Assembly (NCBI RefSeq): GCF_913773995.1
Contig: NZ_CAJYES010000250.1
Span: 1-64,000, forward strand
DNA from: an uncultured Pseudacidovorax sp.
Lineage (GTDB): Bacteria; Pseudomonadota; Gammaproteobacteria; Burkholderiales; Burkholderiaceae_C
Length of the DNA: 64,000 bases
Reading direction: 5' to 3'
Shown here piece by piece: positions 46,167 to 56,709 of the stretch. The position numbers were made by a program, and so were the translations under genes. The stretch's first letter is position 1, and each line of letters begins with the position of its first letter. Under the pieces are notes generated by a model. That model was not told where the DNA came from, did no database searches, and was given only the letters and a program-made list of their open reading frames with translations.

Positions 46167-46799
46167 TCACTGCCGGACGACGTCGGCACCCGCGGGCGGC
46201 TTGAACTGGAAGCTGCCCGCAGACAGCGCAGGATTGACCTGCACGTTGGAGAAGCGAAGCACCGAGCGCTGGCCGAAGGCATCAAGGATGTCGAGGGCCG
46301 CCAGCGCATCGCCCTGAAAGCCGATCTCCACGCTCTGCAGTTGCGCGTCGCGGGACTTGGGCGTGGCCTTGACCCATTGCAGGCCGTCACGGGCCGGCGC
46401 ATCGGCCAGGGTGAAGTCCGACTCCAGTGCGCGCAGGTCGGCGGCCGATGCGATCAGCGCCGCCGGCGTGGAGCCCAGCGCCTGGGCCTGCAGGCGCTGT
46501 GTCACCTGGTTGAGGTCGGCGTCGTAGAGCCAAAGCGTCTTGCCGTCGGCCACGATGGTCTGCGCAAAAGGCTTGCGGTACTCGAAGCGGAACTGGCCGG
46601 GGCGCTGGAATTCGAAGGTGCCGGTGGACGTCTTCGCGCGCATGGGCTGACCGTCCTTGGGAGGCGCGCTGACCGTCTGTGTAAAGTCGGCCTTGCCGGA
46701 ACGCGCGGTCTTCAGAAAGGCGCCCAGGCTGTCGAGCCCACCCGCCCAGGCGCTGCACACCGCCGCCGCCAGCACGCATCCCACCATCAACTTCCGCAT
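46167..46799 (-). CDS. lolA: Outer-membrane lipoprotein carrier protein LolA
   Basis: 210-residue periplasmic chaperone that takes lipoproteins from LolCDE to LolB. The signal peptide MRKLMVGCVLAAAVCSAWA is cleaved near residue 19. The mature part has the LolA pattern GKADFTQTV, GTFEFQRPGQFRFEYRKPFAQTIVADG, LWLYDADLNQV and LRFSNVQVNP. AAAGGA lies before the ATG; the ftsK stop is ten bases upstream. Confidence 0.95.
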   Translation of the reverse strand: MRKLMVGCVLAAAVCSAWAGGLDSLGAFLKTARSGKADFTQTVSAPPKDGQPMRAKTSTGTFEFQRPGQFRFEYRKPFAQTIVADGKTLWLYDADLNQVTQRLQAQALGSTPAALIASAADLRALESDFTLADAPARDGLQWVKATPKSRDAQLQSVEIGFQGDALAALDILDAFGQRSVLRFSNVQVNPALSAGSFQFKPPAGADVVRQ

Positions 46800-46809
46800 T
46801 CCGGTCCTT

Positions 46810-49200
46810 TCATTCGCTGCGCGCCGGCACGAGGATCTCGCGTTGCCCGGCGCCGCTCATCGCGCTCACCAAGCCGGCGTTTTCCATGTCCTCGACCAGC
46901 CGCGCCGCGCGGTTGTAGCCAATCTTGAGGTGGCGCTGCACCAGCGAAATGCTGGCCTTGCGGTGCTTGAGGACGACTTCGACCGCCTGGTCGTACATCG
47001 GATCCTTTTCGCCACCGGCGTCGCCGCCCTCACCCATCGGACCGTCCTCGCCATCCACAGTTCCGCCTTCGAGCACGCCTTCGATGTAGTCGGGCTCGCC
47101 CTGGCTCTTGAGGTAGGCCACCACGCGGTGCACCTCGTCGTCGCTGACGAAGGCCCCGTGCACACGGATGGGCAGACCCGTGCCGCTCGGCATGTAGAGC
47201 ATGTCGCCCATGCCCAGCAGCGCCTCGGCGCCCATCTGGTCAAGGATGGTTCGACTGTCGATCTTGCTGCTGACCTGGAAGGCGATGCGTGTAGGAATGT
47301 TGGCCTTGATGAGGCCGGTGATCACGTCGACGCTGGGCCGCTGCGTCGCCAGGATCAGGTGGATGCCGGCGGCGCGCGCCTTCTGCGCAAGGCGAGCGAT
47401 CAGCTCTTCGATCTTCTTGCCGACCACCATCATCAGGTCGGCCAGTTCGTCGATCACGACCACGATGTGCGGCTCGCGGCGCAGCGGCTCGGGATCGTCC
47501 GGCGTCAGGCTGAACGGGTTGTAGATGAACTCCTCGCGCGACTTGGCCTCGTCGATCTTGGCGTTGTAGCCCGCCAGGTTGCGCACGCCCAGCTTGGACA
47601 TGAGCTTGTAGCGTCGCTCCATCTCGGCCACGCACCAGTTGAGGCCGTGAGCCGCCTGCTTCATGTCGGTGACCACCGGCGCCAGCAGGTGCGGGATGCC
47701 TTCGTAGACCGACATCTCCAGCATCTTGGGGTCGATCATGAGCACGCGCACGTCGCTCGCTTCGGCCTTGTAGAGCAGCGACAGGATCATCGCGTTGATG
47801 CCCACCGACTTGCCCGAGCCCGTGGTACCGGCCACCAGCACATGCGGCATCTTGGCCAGGTCGGCCACCACCGGATTGCCGATGATGTCCTTGCCCAGGC
47901 CGATGGTCAGCATGGACTTGGCCTCGTGATAGACCTGCGAGCCCAGGATTTCCGAGAGCCGGATCGACTGCCGCTTGGCGTTGGGCAGTTCCAGCGCCAT
48001 GTAGTTCTTGCCCGGAATCGTCTCGATCACGCGGATGGACACCAGCGACAGCGAACGCGCCAGGTCCTTGGCCAGGTTGACGATCTGCGAGCCCTTCACG
48101 CCGGTAGCCGGCTCGATCTCGTAGCGCGTGATGACCGGGCCCGGCGAGGCCAGCACCACGCGCACCTCGACGCCGAAGTCCTTGAGCTTCTTCTCGATCA
48201 GCCGCGAGGTCATCTCCAGGGTTTCGGGCGACACCGTCTCCTGGCGCCCGGCGGCCGCATCGAGCAGGTCCACCTGGGGCAGCTTGCTGTCGGGCAGTTC
48301 CTTGAAGAGAGGCTTCTGGCGCTCCTTGACCACGCGCTCGCTCTTGGGCACATCGGCCACGGCCGGCTCGATCTGAACGGCTGCGGCCTTTTCCCGGCGG
48401 CGGGGCGCGGGCGGCGGCACGTCGTCGAACGCGGGCTCGAGCTCGTCGGTGGGAATGGGCGCGTCCCGGTCATGGGTCGCCACCTCTTCCCGCTCGCGGC
48501 GTGCCTTCCGCCCCATCGCCAAGTCCTGCGCCAATTCGCGCTTTTCGCGGCCACGCTCGAACAGGGAATAGATGCGCGCACCGATGACTTCGGCAACCTG
48601 CGCCCAGGAGAAGCGGAACACCAGGGCCGAACCGACCACGCCCGCAGCAATGGCGATCAACGCGGAGCCTGTGAAACCCAACCAGCGCACACCGGCCGGC
48701 CCGACCAGATACCCCAGCACGCCACCGCCGTGGCCCGGCAGCCGGAACTCCAGTCGATAGAGCCGCGACCATTCCAGCATGGCGCTGGCTGCCAGCAGCA
48801 GCACAAGCCCCAGCCAGAACAACAGCCGGCTGCGGTTCAGGCGGGGCGGTTCGGCCTCGCCCTGCGGCCGTCCGCCGCGCAGCCACTGGGCCAATGACGA
48901 CAGCCAGACGCGCACGGAGGCCGCGAATGCCCACCAGATCGAATATCCCGCCAGGTAGTAGCTGGCGTCCGCCAGCCAGGCGCCCAGCGCACCGCCCCAG
49001 TTCTTGACGGCGCCGCCCGTGCCGGACGTGGACCAGGCAGCGTCGGAGGGCGTGTAGCTGAGCATGGCCAGCAGCCAGAACAGCATGAGGGCAAAGCCCA
49101 CGACGAGCGAGATTTCGTGCGCAAAACGCAAGGCGCGCTGGCGCACGGGCGGCACCTCCGGTGCCCCCGTGTTATGAAGTGTGTGCAAGGAATAGGTCAT
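46810..49200 (-). CDS. ftsK: DNA translocase FtsK
   Basis: 796 residues. N-terminal membrane domain with four segments (about 30-200), a charged linker (about 200-300), then the RecA-like motor: Walker [15 protein letters not shown] at about 455 and Walker [15 protein letters not shown]. The C-terminal winged-helix gamma domain (about 730-796, [22 protein letters not shown]) reads KOPS sites and activates XerCD. Shorter than E. coli FtsK because the linker is short. The frame is open 11 codons upstream, but ATG 49200 fits homologues. It heads the ftsK-lolA-rarA unit. Confidence 0.96.
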   Translation of the reverse strand: MTYSLHTLHNTGAPEVPPVRQRALRFAHEISLVVGFALMLFWLLAMLSYTPSDAAWSTSGTGGAVKNWGGALGAWLADASYYLAGYSIWWAFAASVRVWLSSLAQWLRGGRPQGEAEPPRLNRSRLLFWLGLVLLLAASAMLEWSRLYRLEFRLPGHGGGVLGYLVGPAGVRWLGFTGSALIAIAAGVVGSALVFRFSWAQVAEVIGARIYSLFERGREKRELAQDLAMGRKARREREEVATHDRDAPIPTDELEPAFDDVPPPAPRRREKAAAVQIEPAVADVPKSERVVKERQKPLFKELPDSKLPQVDLLDAAAGRQETVSPETLEMTSRLIEKKLKDFGVEVRVVLASPGPVITRYEIEPATGVKGSQIVNLAKDLARSLSLVSIRVIETIPGKNYMALELPNAKRQSIRLSEILGSQVYHEAKSMLTIGLGKDIIGNPVVADLAKMPHVLVAGTTGSGKSVGINAMILSLLYKAEASDVRVLMIDPKMLEMSVYEGIPHLLAPVVTDMKQAAHGLNWCVAEMERRYKLMSKLGVRNLAGYNAKIDEAKSREEFIYNPFSLTPDDPEPLRREPHIVVVIDELADLMMVVGKKIEELIARLAQKARAAGIHLILATQRPSVDVITGLIKANIPTRIAFQVSSKIDSRTILDQMGAEALLGMGDMLYMPSGTGLPIRVHGAFVSDDEVHRVVAYLKSQGEPDYIEGVLEGGTVDGEDGPMGEGGDAGGEKDPMYDQAVEVVLKHRKASISLVQRHLKIGYNRAARLVEDMENAGLVSAMSGAGQREILVPARSE

Positions 49201-49328
49201 GGACGCAGACGCGCACGGCGATGCCGCGCGCAATGCGCAAGCCTAAACCATCTTGAGGCCGACCCGTCGCAGTCAGGCTGCTGTTCAGGCTCGGTGGAGC
49301 CGGGCCTGCCGGCCCGCAAGCAGTGCGC

Positions 49329-50003
49329 TCAGCCCAGCGTGGACAGCCGGTCCTTGACCAGCATCGAGCCATCGGGTTGCGTCTGCACGAAGCCGCGCTC
49401 CTCCAGGTCCTTCATGACACGGCTGACCATCTCGCGGGACGCGCCCACCATCTTGGCCAAGTCCTGGCGCGATATGCGCTCCCGGACCACGAAGTTGCCG
49501 GCACCGTCCTCGATGACGAAATCCATCAGCGCGCGCGCCACGCGACCGTAGACATCCATCAGGGCAAGCGACTCGATCTTGCGATCCGCATGGCGCAGGC
49601 GGCGGACCAGGCCGCGCATGATGTTGTAAGACATCGAGGAACTGTCCGGCAGGCAGCGGGCGAATGCGTCGCGGCCCAGGACGAGCACATCCGTCTGCAC
49701 GTCTGTACGCACCGTGGCCGAATGGGGTTCGTCGTCGATCAGACTCATCTCGCCGATGTAGTCGCCCGATTGCAGCGTCGCCAGAATCACCTCCCGGCCG
49801 CGGCTGTCCGCACTGAGTACCCGGGCCCGGCCGGCCAGGATGATGTACAGGGCATTGGTTTTCTTGCCCTGCTCCACGATGAGTTCGCCACGCTTGAAGC
49901 GCCGCTTCACGATCGCATCGGCGATGTTCGCCGCCTGCGCAGGCGTGAGCGCGGCAAACAGCGGCACCCGCCGGAGCAATTCCAGGTTCGACAGCATCGA
50001 CAT
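49329..50003 (-). CDS. Crp/Fnr-family transcriptional regulator
   Basis: 224 residues. A cyclic-nucleotide-binding-like domain (about 10-130, with GDYIGEMSLIDDEPHSATVRT) is followed by a dimer helix and a Crp-type helix-turn-helix at about 170-205 (ISRQDLAKMVGASREMVSRVMKDLEERGFV). The Fnr cysteines are missing, so it does not sense oxygen through an iron-sulfur cluster. GGAGG lies seven bases before the ATG. It diverges from trxB, which it might regulate. Confidence 0.93.
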   Translation of the reverse strand: MSMLSNLELLRRVPLFAALTPAQAANIADAIVKRRFKRGELIVEQGKKTNALYIILAGRARVLSADSRGREVILATLQSGDYIGEMSLIDDEPHSATVRTDVQTDVLVLGRDAFARCLPDSSSMSYNIMRGLVRRLRHADRKIESLALMDVYGRVARALMDFVIEDGAGNFVVRERISRQDLAKMVGASREMVSRVMKDLEERGFVQTQPDGSMLVKDRLSTLG

Positions 50004-50109
50004 TTATTTCCTCCCTGCGCTGCACCATTCGAGGGGCACAGCATCAATAAATACAATCACGCACATAAGAAGAGCGCTCCGCATGCATTGAACCTGAACA
50101 GGATACTGA

Positions 50110-51132
<1,023 letters not shown>

Positions 51133-51246
51133 CCGGCCGCCCGCGCTGGCGGGGCCACTGAGGCCGCCGGAGGGTCAGAAGGCCTTCTTCTTCGGCCACT
51201 CCGGCGCGCCTCGGAATTCACCTGCGAACGGGCGCCAACCCAGGCA

Positions 51247-51276
51247 TGGACAAAACGCCGCCGCTCTTCGTATAAT
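51247..51276 (+). promoter_or_regulatory. Sigma-70-type promoter of rpmB-rpmG
   Basis: TGGACA (51247-51252), an 18-base spacer and a perfect TATAAT (51271-51276) lie about 160 bases upstream of rpmB. The 301-base space between trxB and rpmB contains no supported gene; its remaining part shows nothing further. Confidence 0.72.
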
Positions 51277-51433
51277 GGCGGGCTTTGCCGCTTGGGCGCT
51301 TATGGCGTGCGGGCGACATCCGGGCAACCGCCACCCGTTTTTTCTGGCGAGGTCAAGCCGATCCACCCCACGGACTGCGCCCTACGTGCAGTCCGCCGCG
51401 TCTGGTGACGGCTGTTCATGAAAGAGTGTCCTC

Positions 51434-51667
51434 ATGGCACGCGTATGTGAAGTCACGGGCAAGGGCCCGATGGTCGGGAACAACGTTTCCCACGCCAACA
51501 ACAAAACCAAGCGCCGGTTCATGCCGAACCTGCAATACCGTCGTTTCTGGGTCGAGAGCGAAAACCGTTGGGTGCGTCTGCGCGTCTCCAGCGCCGCCCT
51601 GCGCCTGATCGACAAGAACGGCATCGACGCCGTGCTCGCAGACATGCGCGCACGCGGCCAAGCCTGA
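51434..51667 (+). CDS. rpmB: Large ribosomal subunit protein bL28
   Basis: 77 residues with the complete family pattern: [27 protein letters not shown], then [25 protein letters not shown] and the C-terminal [18 protein letters not shown] strong promoter lies upstream and rpmG follows 17 bases later, the usual arrangement. Confidence 0.98.
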   Translation: MARVCEVTGKGPMVGNNVSHANNKTKRRFMPNLQYRRFWVESENRWVRLRVSSAALRLIDKNGIDAVLADMRARGQA

Positions 51668-51684
51668 GCTGAAAGGAGCACACC

Positions 51685-51858
51685 ATGGCAACGAGCAAAG
51701 GCGGACGCGAAAAGATCAAGCTGGAGTCCACCGCGGGCACCGGCCACTTCTACACCACCAGCAAGAACAAGAAGACGACGCCTGAAAAGATGTTGATCAT
51801 GAAGTTCGACCCCAAGGCGCGCAAGCACGTCGAATACAAGGAAGTGAAGCTGAAGTAA
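51685..51858 (+). CDS. rpmG: Large ribosomal subunit protein bL33
   Basis: A short gene of 57 codons ([20 protein letters not shown] start, [18 protein letters not shown] end). It has no cysteines, so it is the zinc-free (C-minus) form. AAAGGAG lies seven bases before the ATG. Co-transcribed with rpmB and ended by a strong terminator. Confidence 0.97.
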   Translation: MATSKGGREKIKLESTAGTGHFYTTSKNKKTTPEKMLIMKFDPKARKHVEYKEVKLK

Positions 51859-51881
51859 TTCGGCCCACGCCTTCTTCAAGA

Positions 51882-51908
51882 AACCCGCTGTGATCCAGCG
51901 GGTTTTTT
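51882..51908 (+). terminator. Terminator of rpmB-rpmG
   Basis: AACCCGCTG and CAGCGGGTT form a perfect nine-base stem around TGATC, followed by TTTTTTG, 23 bases after the rpmG stop. Confidence 0.92.
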
Positions 51909-52002
51909 GTTGCCTGCATCGCGGCGGCGCGCGGTGGGCAGCAGCAGAATGTGGCCCCGGCCTTGCGCCTCAGCCCAGTGGCCAAGCCTCCGTCAAGACA
52001 AC

Positions 52003-52029
52003 AAAAAACCGGCACAAAGCCGGTTTTTT
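52003..52029. terminator. Bidirectional terminator, mainly for the desaturase gene
   Basis: AAAAAACCGGC and GCCGGTTTTTT are perfect inverted repeats around ACAAA, giving a T run on both strands. It lies 45 bases beyond the desaturase stop on the minus strand. Confidence 0.88.
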
Positions 52030-52073
52030 GGAATGCCCGACGCAAGTGCGTCAAGCAAAGCGCGGGGTTCAGG

Positions 52074-53285
52074 TCACACGTGCGCCGCGCGCAGACGGAT
52101 CGAGAAATCCTGCAGCGCCTTGATGCCGCTCGCCTCGGCGCGATGGCACCAGGCGGCCAGGTCAGCAGCCAGCTGTTCGCGCGACTGGGAAGTGTTCATC
52201 CACATCTGGCGCAACTCCTCGCGCATGGTGACCATCTTGTCCAACACCGGGTGGGCGGCGCGGGCTTCGGCAAGCTTGGGCCGGGCAGCGGCCGGCACCT
52301 TGTCGTCGTCGCGGTGCAGCCAGCGGCGGGCAGCCTTGAGCACCGACAGGTCAGCACCACGGGACTGAAGTTGCGACAGCTCCTGCTTGCAGGTGCGGCG
52401 CATCTCGCGGGCGTAGCCGGCCATCACTTCGTAGCGGTTGGCGATGACGGCCTCGAGCGTCTTCTCGTCGGCCACCGGGCGAACCTCGCCCATGCGCAGC
52501 TTCGGCGGCACCTTCTTGACCTTTGCCCAGCCCAGCTTCTGCATCAGCATGATGTAGCCCCAGGCGATGTCGAACTCGTACTTCTTGACCGAGAACTTGG
52601 CGGCGGTGGGATAGGTGTGGTGGTTGTTGTGCAGCTCTTCGCCGCCGATCACGATGCCCCAGGGCACCAGGTTGGTGCTGGCGTCCTGCGCCTCGAAGTT
52701 GCGATAGCCCCAATAGTGGCCCAGGCCATTGACGACGCCAGCGGCCCAGAAAGGAATCCACAGCATCTGGATGGCCCAGATGGTGGCGCCGATGCCGCCG
52801 AACAGCGCCAGATTGAGGATCAGCATCAGGCCCACGCCCTGCCAACCGAAGCGGCTGTACAGATTGCGCTCGATCCAGTCGTCAGGGGTGCCGTGGCCGA
52901 ACTTGGTGATGGTCTCGCTGTTCTTCGCCTCGGCGCGATACAGCTCGGCACCGCGCCACATGACGGTGTCGATGCCACGGGTCTGCGGGCTGTGCGGATC
53001 TTCCTCGGTCTCGCACTTGGCGTGGTGCTTGCGGTGGATGGCGACCCATTCCTTGGTCACCATGCCCGTGCCGATCCACAGCCAGAAGCGGAAGAAGTGG
53101 GAAGGAATGGCCCCCAGGTCCATCGAGCGGTGAGCCTGCGTGCGGTGCAGGAAGATGGTCACCGCGAGGATGGTGATGTGCGTCGTGGCGAGCGTATACA
53201 GCACGATCTGCCACCAGGACAGATCCCACAGGCCATGGGCAAGCCAGTCGAGGGCCGAGCTCAGAACGGCGGAATCAGGAATCAT
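52074..53285 (-). CDS. Membrane acyl-CoA/acyl-lipid desaturase (delta-9-like)
   Basis: 403 residues with four hydrophobic segments and the three histidine boxes of di-iron desaturases: HRTQAH (about 48-53), HRKHH (about 84-88) and HNNHH (about 221-225). It introduces a double bond into fatty acyl chains using oxygen and an electron donor. About 140 C-terminal residues beyond the third box are hydrophilic and helical, as in the DesA-like proteins of Burkholderiales. The ATG at 53285 follows an in-frame TTG; either may be used. Confidence 0.93.
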   Translation of the reverse strand: MIPDSAVLSSALDWLAHGLWDLSWWQIVLYTLATTHITILAVTIFLHRTQAHRSMDLGAIPSHFFRFWLWIGTGMVTKEWVAIHRKHHAKCETEEDPHSPQTRGIDTVMWRGAELYRAEAKNSETITKFGHGTPDDWIERNLYSRFGWQGVGLMLILNLALFGGIGATIWAIQMLWIPFWAAGVVNGLGHYWGYRNFEAQDASTNLVPWGIVIGGEELHNNHHTYPTAAKFSVKKYEFDIAWGYIMLMQKLGWAKVKKVPPKLRMGEVRPVADEKTLEAVIANRYEVMAGYAREMRRTCKQELSQLQSRGADLSVLKAARRWLHRDDDKVPAAARPKLAEARAAHPVLDKMVTMREELRQMWMNTSQSREQLAADLAAWCHRAEASGIKALQDFSIRLRAAHV

Positions 53286-53418
53286 CAAGTTGGGTACTCC
53301 ACACGGGCAGGACAGGTCGCCCTGTCAGAACAGTCCGACAATTTTAGTGTGCCGGGCTTGAAATCCACCCCGTTTTTCGTGTAACGGCGGTGAATCCCTG
53401 GGTTTTGGACGCCGCGCC

Positions 53419-54693
53419 CTAGCGTCGGTTCCACGCGGCGGCGAAAAAGCCGTCGGTGGCGTGGCGATGAGGCCACAGCCGAAGGTAGCGGGTGCCGCCT
53501 TCTCCGCCAGCGCACAGCGCGGCAGCACCCTCCACCTTTTGGGCAGCCAGCAGGTCGGCGGCCTCCAAAGGCAGGAAATCGGGGTTGGCGGCGCCGAAGG
53601 CCTCGGCGATCGCCTCGTTCTCCTCCGGCAGGATGCTGCAAGTGGCGTAGACGAGGCGCCCGCCCGGCTTCACCAGCCGCGCGGCGCTGGCGAGGATGGC
53701 GGTCTGCTTGGCCACCAACTCCTGCACCGCCTCGGGCGACTGACGCCACTTGAGGTCGGGATTGCGGCGCAGCGTGCCCAGGCCCGAGCAGGGCGCATCG
53801 ACCAAGACGCGGTCGATCTTGCCGGCCAGGCGCTTGATGCGGTCGTCCCGCTCATGGGCGATGGCGGCCGGATGCACGTTCGACAGGCCGCTGCGTGCCA
53901 GCCGCGGCTTGAGCGCGTCCAGTCGGTGGGCGGAAGTGTCGAAGGCATAGAGCCGGCCCGTGCTCCGCATGGCCGCACCCAGCGCCAGGGTCTTGCCACC
54001 GGCGCCGGCGCAGAAATCGACCACCATCTCGCCTCGCCGCGCCTCGACCAAGAGCGTCAGCAGTTGGGAACCCTCGTCCTGCACCTCGATGGCGCCGCGC
54101 TCGAAGGCGGGCAGGCGATTGACGGCCGGCTTGCCATCGATGCGCAGGCCCCACGGTGAAAACGGTGTCGCCTTGGCCGCGATGCCGGCGGCCTTGAGTT
54201 CGCGCTGCACCTCCTCGCGCTTGGCGCTCAGGGTGTTGACCCGAAGATCCAGCGGCGCCGGTTGCTGCAACGCATCGGCCAGGACCATGAAATCGGTGTC
54301 GCCCAGTTGGGCGCGTAGCGGCTGGACCAGCCAGTCAGGCAGGTTGTGGCGGTGCTGCGCCATCAGCTCGGAAGGCGTGACAGCATCGCAGGTGTCCAGC
54401 CAGCGCTTTTCGGCATCGCTGAGTACGGTCTTGAGGAAGTCGCGCGAGCCATGGAAGCCGAGGATGGCCAGGCGCCGCTCGCGCGCGCCGCTGCCGGAAC
54501 GCGCCAGATGCTCGAACAGCAGCTTCTTGCGCAGGATGGTGTAGACGGTCTCGGCGAGCGTCGCACGCTCTCGGGGGCCGAGCGAGCGGTGCTCACGGAA
54601 GTAGCGCGAGACGATGGCGTCGGCCGGATGGTCGAATCGGAGCACGCGGCCGGTGAGTTCGGCGCAGGCGTCCAACAAGGCTTGGGGATGCAT
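53419..54693 (-). CDS. rsmB: RsmB/NOP-family rRNA (cytosine-C5) methyltransferase
   Basis: 424 residues. N-terminal NusB-like region (about 1-140), then the SAM fold: VDFCAGAGGKTLALGA (motif I), VLVDAPCSGLGTLRRNPD (motif IV) and LVYATCSILPEENEAI (motif VI). The cysteines in PCS and TCS are the release and catalytic residues. RsmB itself methylates C967 of 16S rRNA; the fit is good but other NOP members are similar. ATG 54693 matches the family. It follows purN by 36 bases. Confidence 0.92.
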   Translation of the reverse strand: MHPQALLDACAELTGRVLRFDHPADAIVSRYFREHRSLGPRERATLAETVYTILRKKLLFEHLARSGSGARERRLAILGFHGSRDFLKTVLSDAEKRWLDTCDAVTPSELMAQHRHNLPDWLVQPLRAQLGDTDFMVLADALQQPAPLDLRVNTLSAKREEVQRELKAAGIAAKATPFSPWGLRIDGKPAVNRLPAFERGAIEVQDEGSQLLTLLVEARRGEMVVDFCAGAGGKTLALGAAMRSTGRLYAFDTSAHRLDALKPRLARSGLSNVHPAAIAHERDDRIKRLAGKIDRVLVDAPCSGLGTLRRNPDLKWRQSPEAVQELVAKQTAILASAARLVKPGGRLVYATCSILPEENEAIAEAFGAANPDFLPLEAADLLAAQKVEGAAALCAGGEGGTRYLRLWPHRHATDGFFAAAWNRR

Positions 54694-54729
54694 AGGGCGG
54701 CGATTGTCGCTGCCCACCACGACGGCGAG

Positions 54730-55314
54730 TCAGCGCGCTGCGAGCCAGCCCTCGATGGCCTGGGGATAGAGCCGGTGCTCCTGACTCAGCACACGGGCCG
54801 CCAGCAGTTCGGGGGTGTCGCCGGCCAGCACCGGCACGACGGCCTGGGCCAGAACGGGGCCATGGTCGAGCTCGGCCGTGACCAGATGCACCGTGGCACC
54901 GGCGACCCGGCAGCCGGCCTCGATGGCGCGGCGATGGGTGTGCAGCCCCGGAAAGGCCGGCAGCAGCGAAGGATGGATGTTGACCAGCCTTCCCTCGTAG
55001 CGCGCCACGAACCCGGGCGTGAGGATGCGCATGAAGCCGGCCAATACCACCAGCACCGGCTGCCAACGGTCGACGGTGTCGGCGAGCGCGGCGTCGAAGG
55101 CCTCACGGCTGTCGAAACCGCGGTGGTCGACGACGGCGGTCTCCAGGCCCAGTTCGCGCCCGAGCGCCAGCCCCCCCGCCTCGGGCTTGTTGCTGACGAC
55201 GGCTGCCACGCGCACGCCGAAGCGCTCGGCCCAGCGCCGCGCCTGCGCGGCGCGAGCGATGGCCGCCATGTTGGAGCCGCCGCCGGAGACGAGGATGACG
55301 ATGTTGCCGATCAC
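54730..55314 (-). CDS. purN: Phosphoribosylglycinamide formyltransferase
   Basis: 194 residues; formylates GAR in purine synthesis using 10-formyl-THF. The N-terminal IVILVSGGGSNMAAI binds the phosphate. LAGFMRILTPGF, VNIHPSLLPAFPGLHTH and HLVTAELDHGPVLAQ carry the catalytic Asn, His and Asp. The chosen start is GTG (55314) with AAAGG six bases upstream. The long frame upstream of it overlaps the divergent acyl-CoA dehydrogenase gene and is not coding. Confidence 0.95.
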   Translation of the reverse strand: MIGNIVILVSGGGSNMAAIARAAQARRWAERFGVRVAAVVSNKPEAGGLALGRELGLETAVVDHRGFDSREAFDAALADTVDRWQPVLVVLAGFMRILTPGFVARYEGRLVNIHPSLLPAFPGLHTHRRAIEAGCRVAGATVHLVTAELDHGPVLAQAVVPVLAGDTPELLAARVLSQEHRLYPQAIEGWLAAR

Positions 55315-55515
55315 CGGCGGCCTTTCGCGCCGGCACCGGCGGCTGGCCGGCGTCGATGGCGGGACGCTGCGGCGGAGACTGGCACCCGGTTGAAAACCCC
55401 GGCGCCGTGGAGAAGGGAACTCTGCATACTGGCGCGGGATTATCCGTGTGTCGCACGGCGGACTCGGCCTTGCGAACGAGCGTGCTAAAAATCCCGCTTC
55501 TCTGGAGACAACCCC

Positions 55516-56697
55516 ATGGATCTGGCATTCACCCCTGAAGAACAGGCGTTCCGCGAAGAGGTCCGCGCCTGGGTGGCGGACAACCTGCCCCAAGACATCG
55601 CCCACAAGGTCAACGAAGGCCTGGAGCTTTCCAAGGAAGACCACCAGCGCTGGGCAAGGATCCTTGGCAAGAAGGGCTGGCTGGGATACGGCTGGCCCAA
55701 GCAGTTCGGCGGCCCCGGCTGGACGGCCGTGCAGAAGCACCTGTTCGAGGAAGAGACCGCACGCGCCGGTGCGCCGCGCGTGATCCCCTTCGGCCCGGTG
55801 ATGGTGGCCCCGGTCATCATGGCCTTCGGCTCGCGCGAGCAGCAGGAACGCTTCCTGCCCGGCATCGCCAGCGGCGAAGTCTGGTGGAGCCAGGGCTACA
55901 GCGAACCCGGCTCAGGCTCCGATTTGGCCTCGCTGCGCACCCGCGCCGAGCGCCGCGGCGACAAGTACATCATCAACGGCCAGAAGACCTGGACCACCCT
56001 GGGCCAGCATGGCGACTGGATGTTCAACCTTGTGCGCACCAGCACCGAGGGCAAGCCGCAGACCGGCATCAGCTTCATCGTGCTCGACATGAAGTCGCCC
56101 GGCGTGAGCGTGCGGCCGATCCGCTTGCTGGACGGCAGCTACGAGGTCAACGACGTGTTCTTCGACAACGTCGAAGTGCCGGCCGACCAGCTCATCGGCG
56201 AGGAGAACAAGGGTTGGACCTATGCCAAGCACCTGCTGAGCCACGAGCGCACCAACATCGCCGACGTCAACCGCGCCAAGCGCGAACTTGAGCGCGTCAA
56301 GCGCATCGCCAAGGCTGAAGGCGTGTACGACGACCTGCGCTTCCGCGACGAGATCGCCAAGCTGGAAGTGGACATCGTGGCGCTGGAGATGCTGGTGCTG
56401 CGCGTGCTCTCGGCCGAGAAGTCTGGCAAGAACTCGCTGGACATCGCCGGCTTGCTCAAGATCAAGGGCAGCGAGATCCAGCAGCGCTATTCCGAGCTGA
56501 TGATGCTGGCGGGCGGCCCCTTCTCGCTGCCGCTGATCCGCGAAGCCATGGCGGCCGGCTGGCAGGGCGACTTCCCCGGCGGCCATGCCTCGCTGGCGCC
56601 GCTGGCCTCCACCTACTTCAACTACCGCAAGACCACGATCTACGGCGGCTCGAACGAAGTGCAACGCAACATCGTGGCCCAGACGGTGCTGGGCTGA
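55516..56697 (+). CDS. Acyl-CoA dehydrogenase, PimC-like
   Basis: 393 residues of the flavin-dependent acyl-CoA dehydrogenase fold: helical N-domain (MDLAFTPEEQAFREEVRAWV), FAD-stacking YSEPGSGSDLASL at about 133 and the C-terminal TIYGGSNEVQRNIVAQTVLG. The residue replacing the usual catalytic glutamate cannot be fixed without alignment. Together with the next gene it matches the two-subunit pimeloyl-CoA dehydrogenase pair (PimC/PimD), so a dicarboxylyl-CoA or branched acyl-CoA is a possible substrate. GGAGA lies before the ATG. Confidence 0.9.
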   Translation: MDLAFTPEEQAFREEVRAWVADNLPQDIAHKVNEGLELSKEDHQRWARILGKKGWLGYGWPKQFGGPGWTAVQKHLFEEETARAGAPRVIPFGPVMVAPVIMAFGSREQQERFLPGIASGEVWWSQGYSEPGSGSDLASLRTRAERRGDKYIINGQKTWTTLGQHGDWMFNLVRTSTEGKPQTGISFIVLDMKSPGVSVRPIRLLDGSYEVNDVFFDNVEVPADQLIGEENKGWTYAKHLLSHERTNIADVNRAKRELERVKRIAKAEGVYDDLRFRDEIAKLEVDIVALEMLVLRVLSAEKSGKNSLDIAGLLKIKGSEIQQRYSELMMLAGGPFSLPLIREAMAAGWQGDFPGGHASLAPLASTYFNYRKTTIYGGSNEVQRNIVAQTVLG

Positions 56698-56709
56698 CAG
56701 GAGGCAGAC

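Noticed and set aside
51175-51366. 63-codon minus-strand ORF between trxB and rpmB
   Set aside because: It crosses the rpmB promoter, has no ribosome-binding site and no recognisable family, although its last residues look protein-like.
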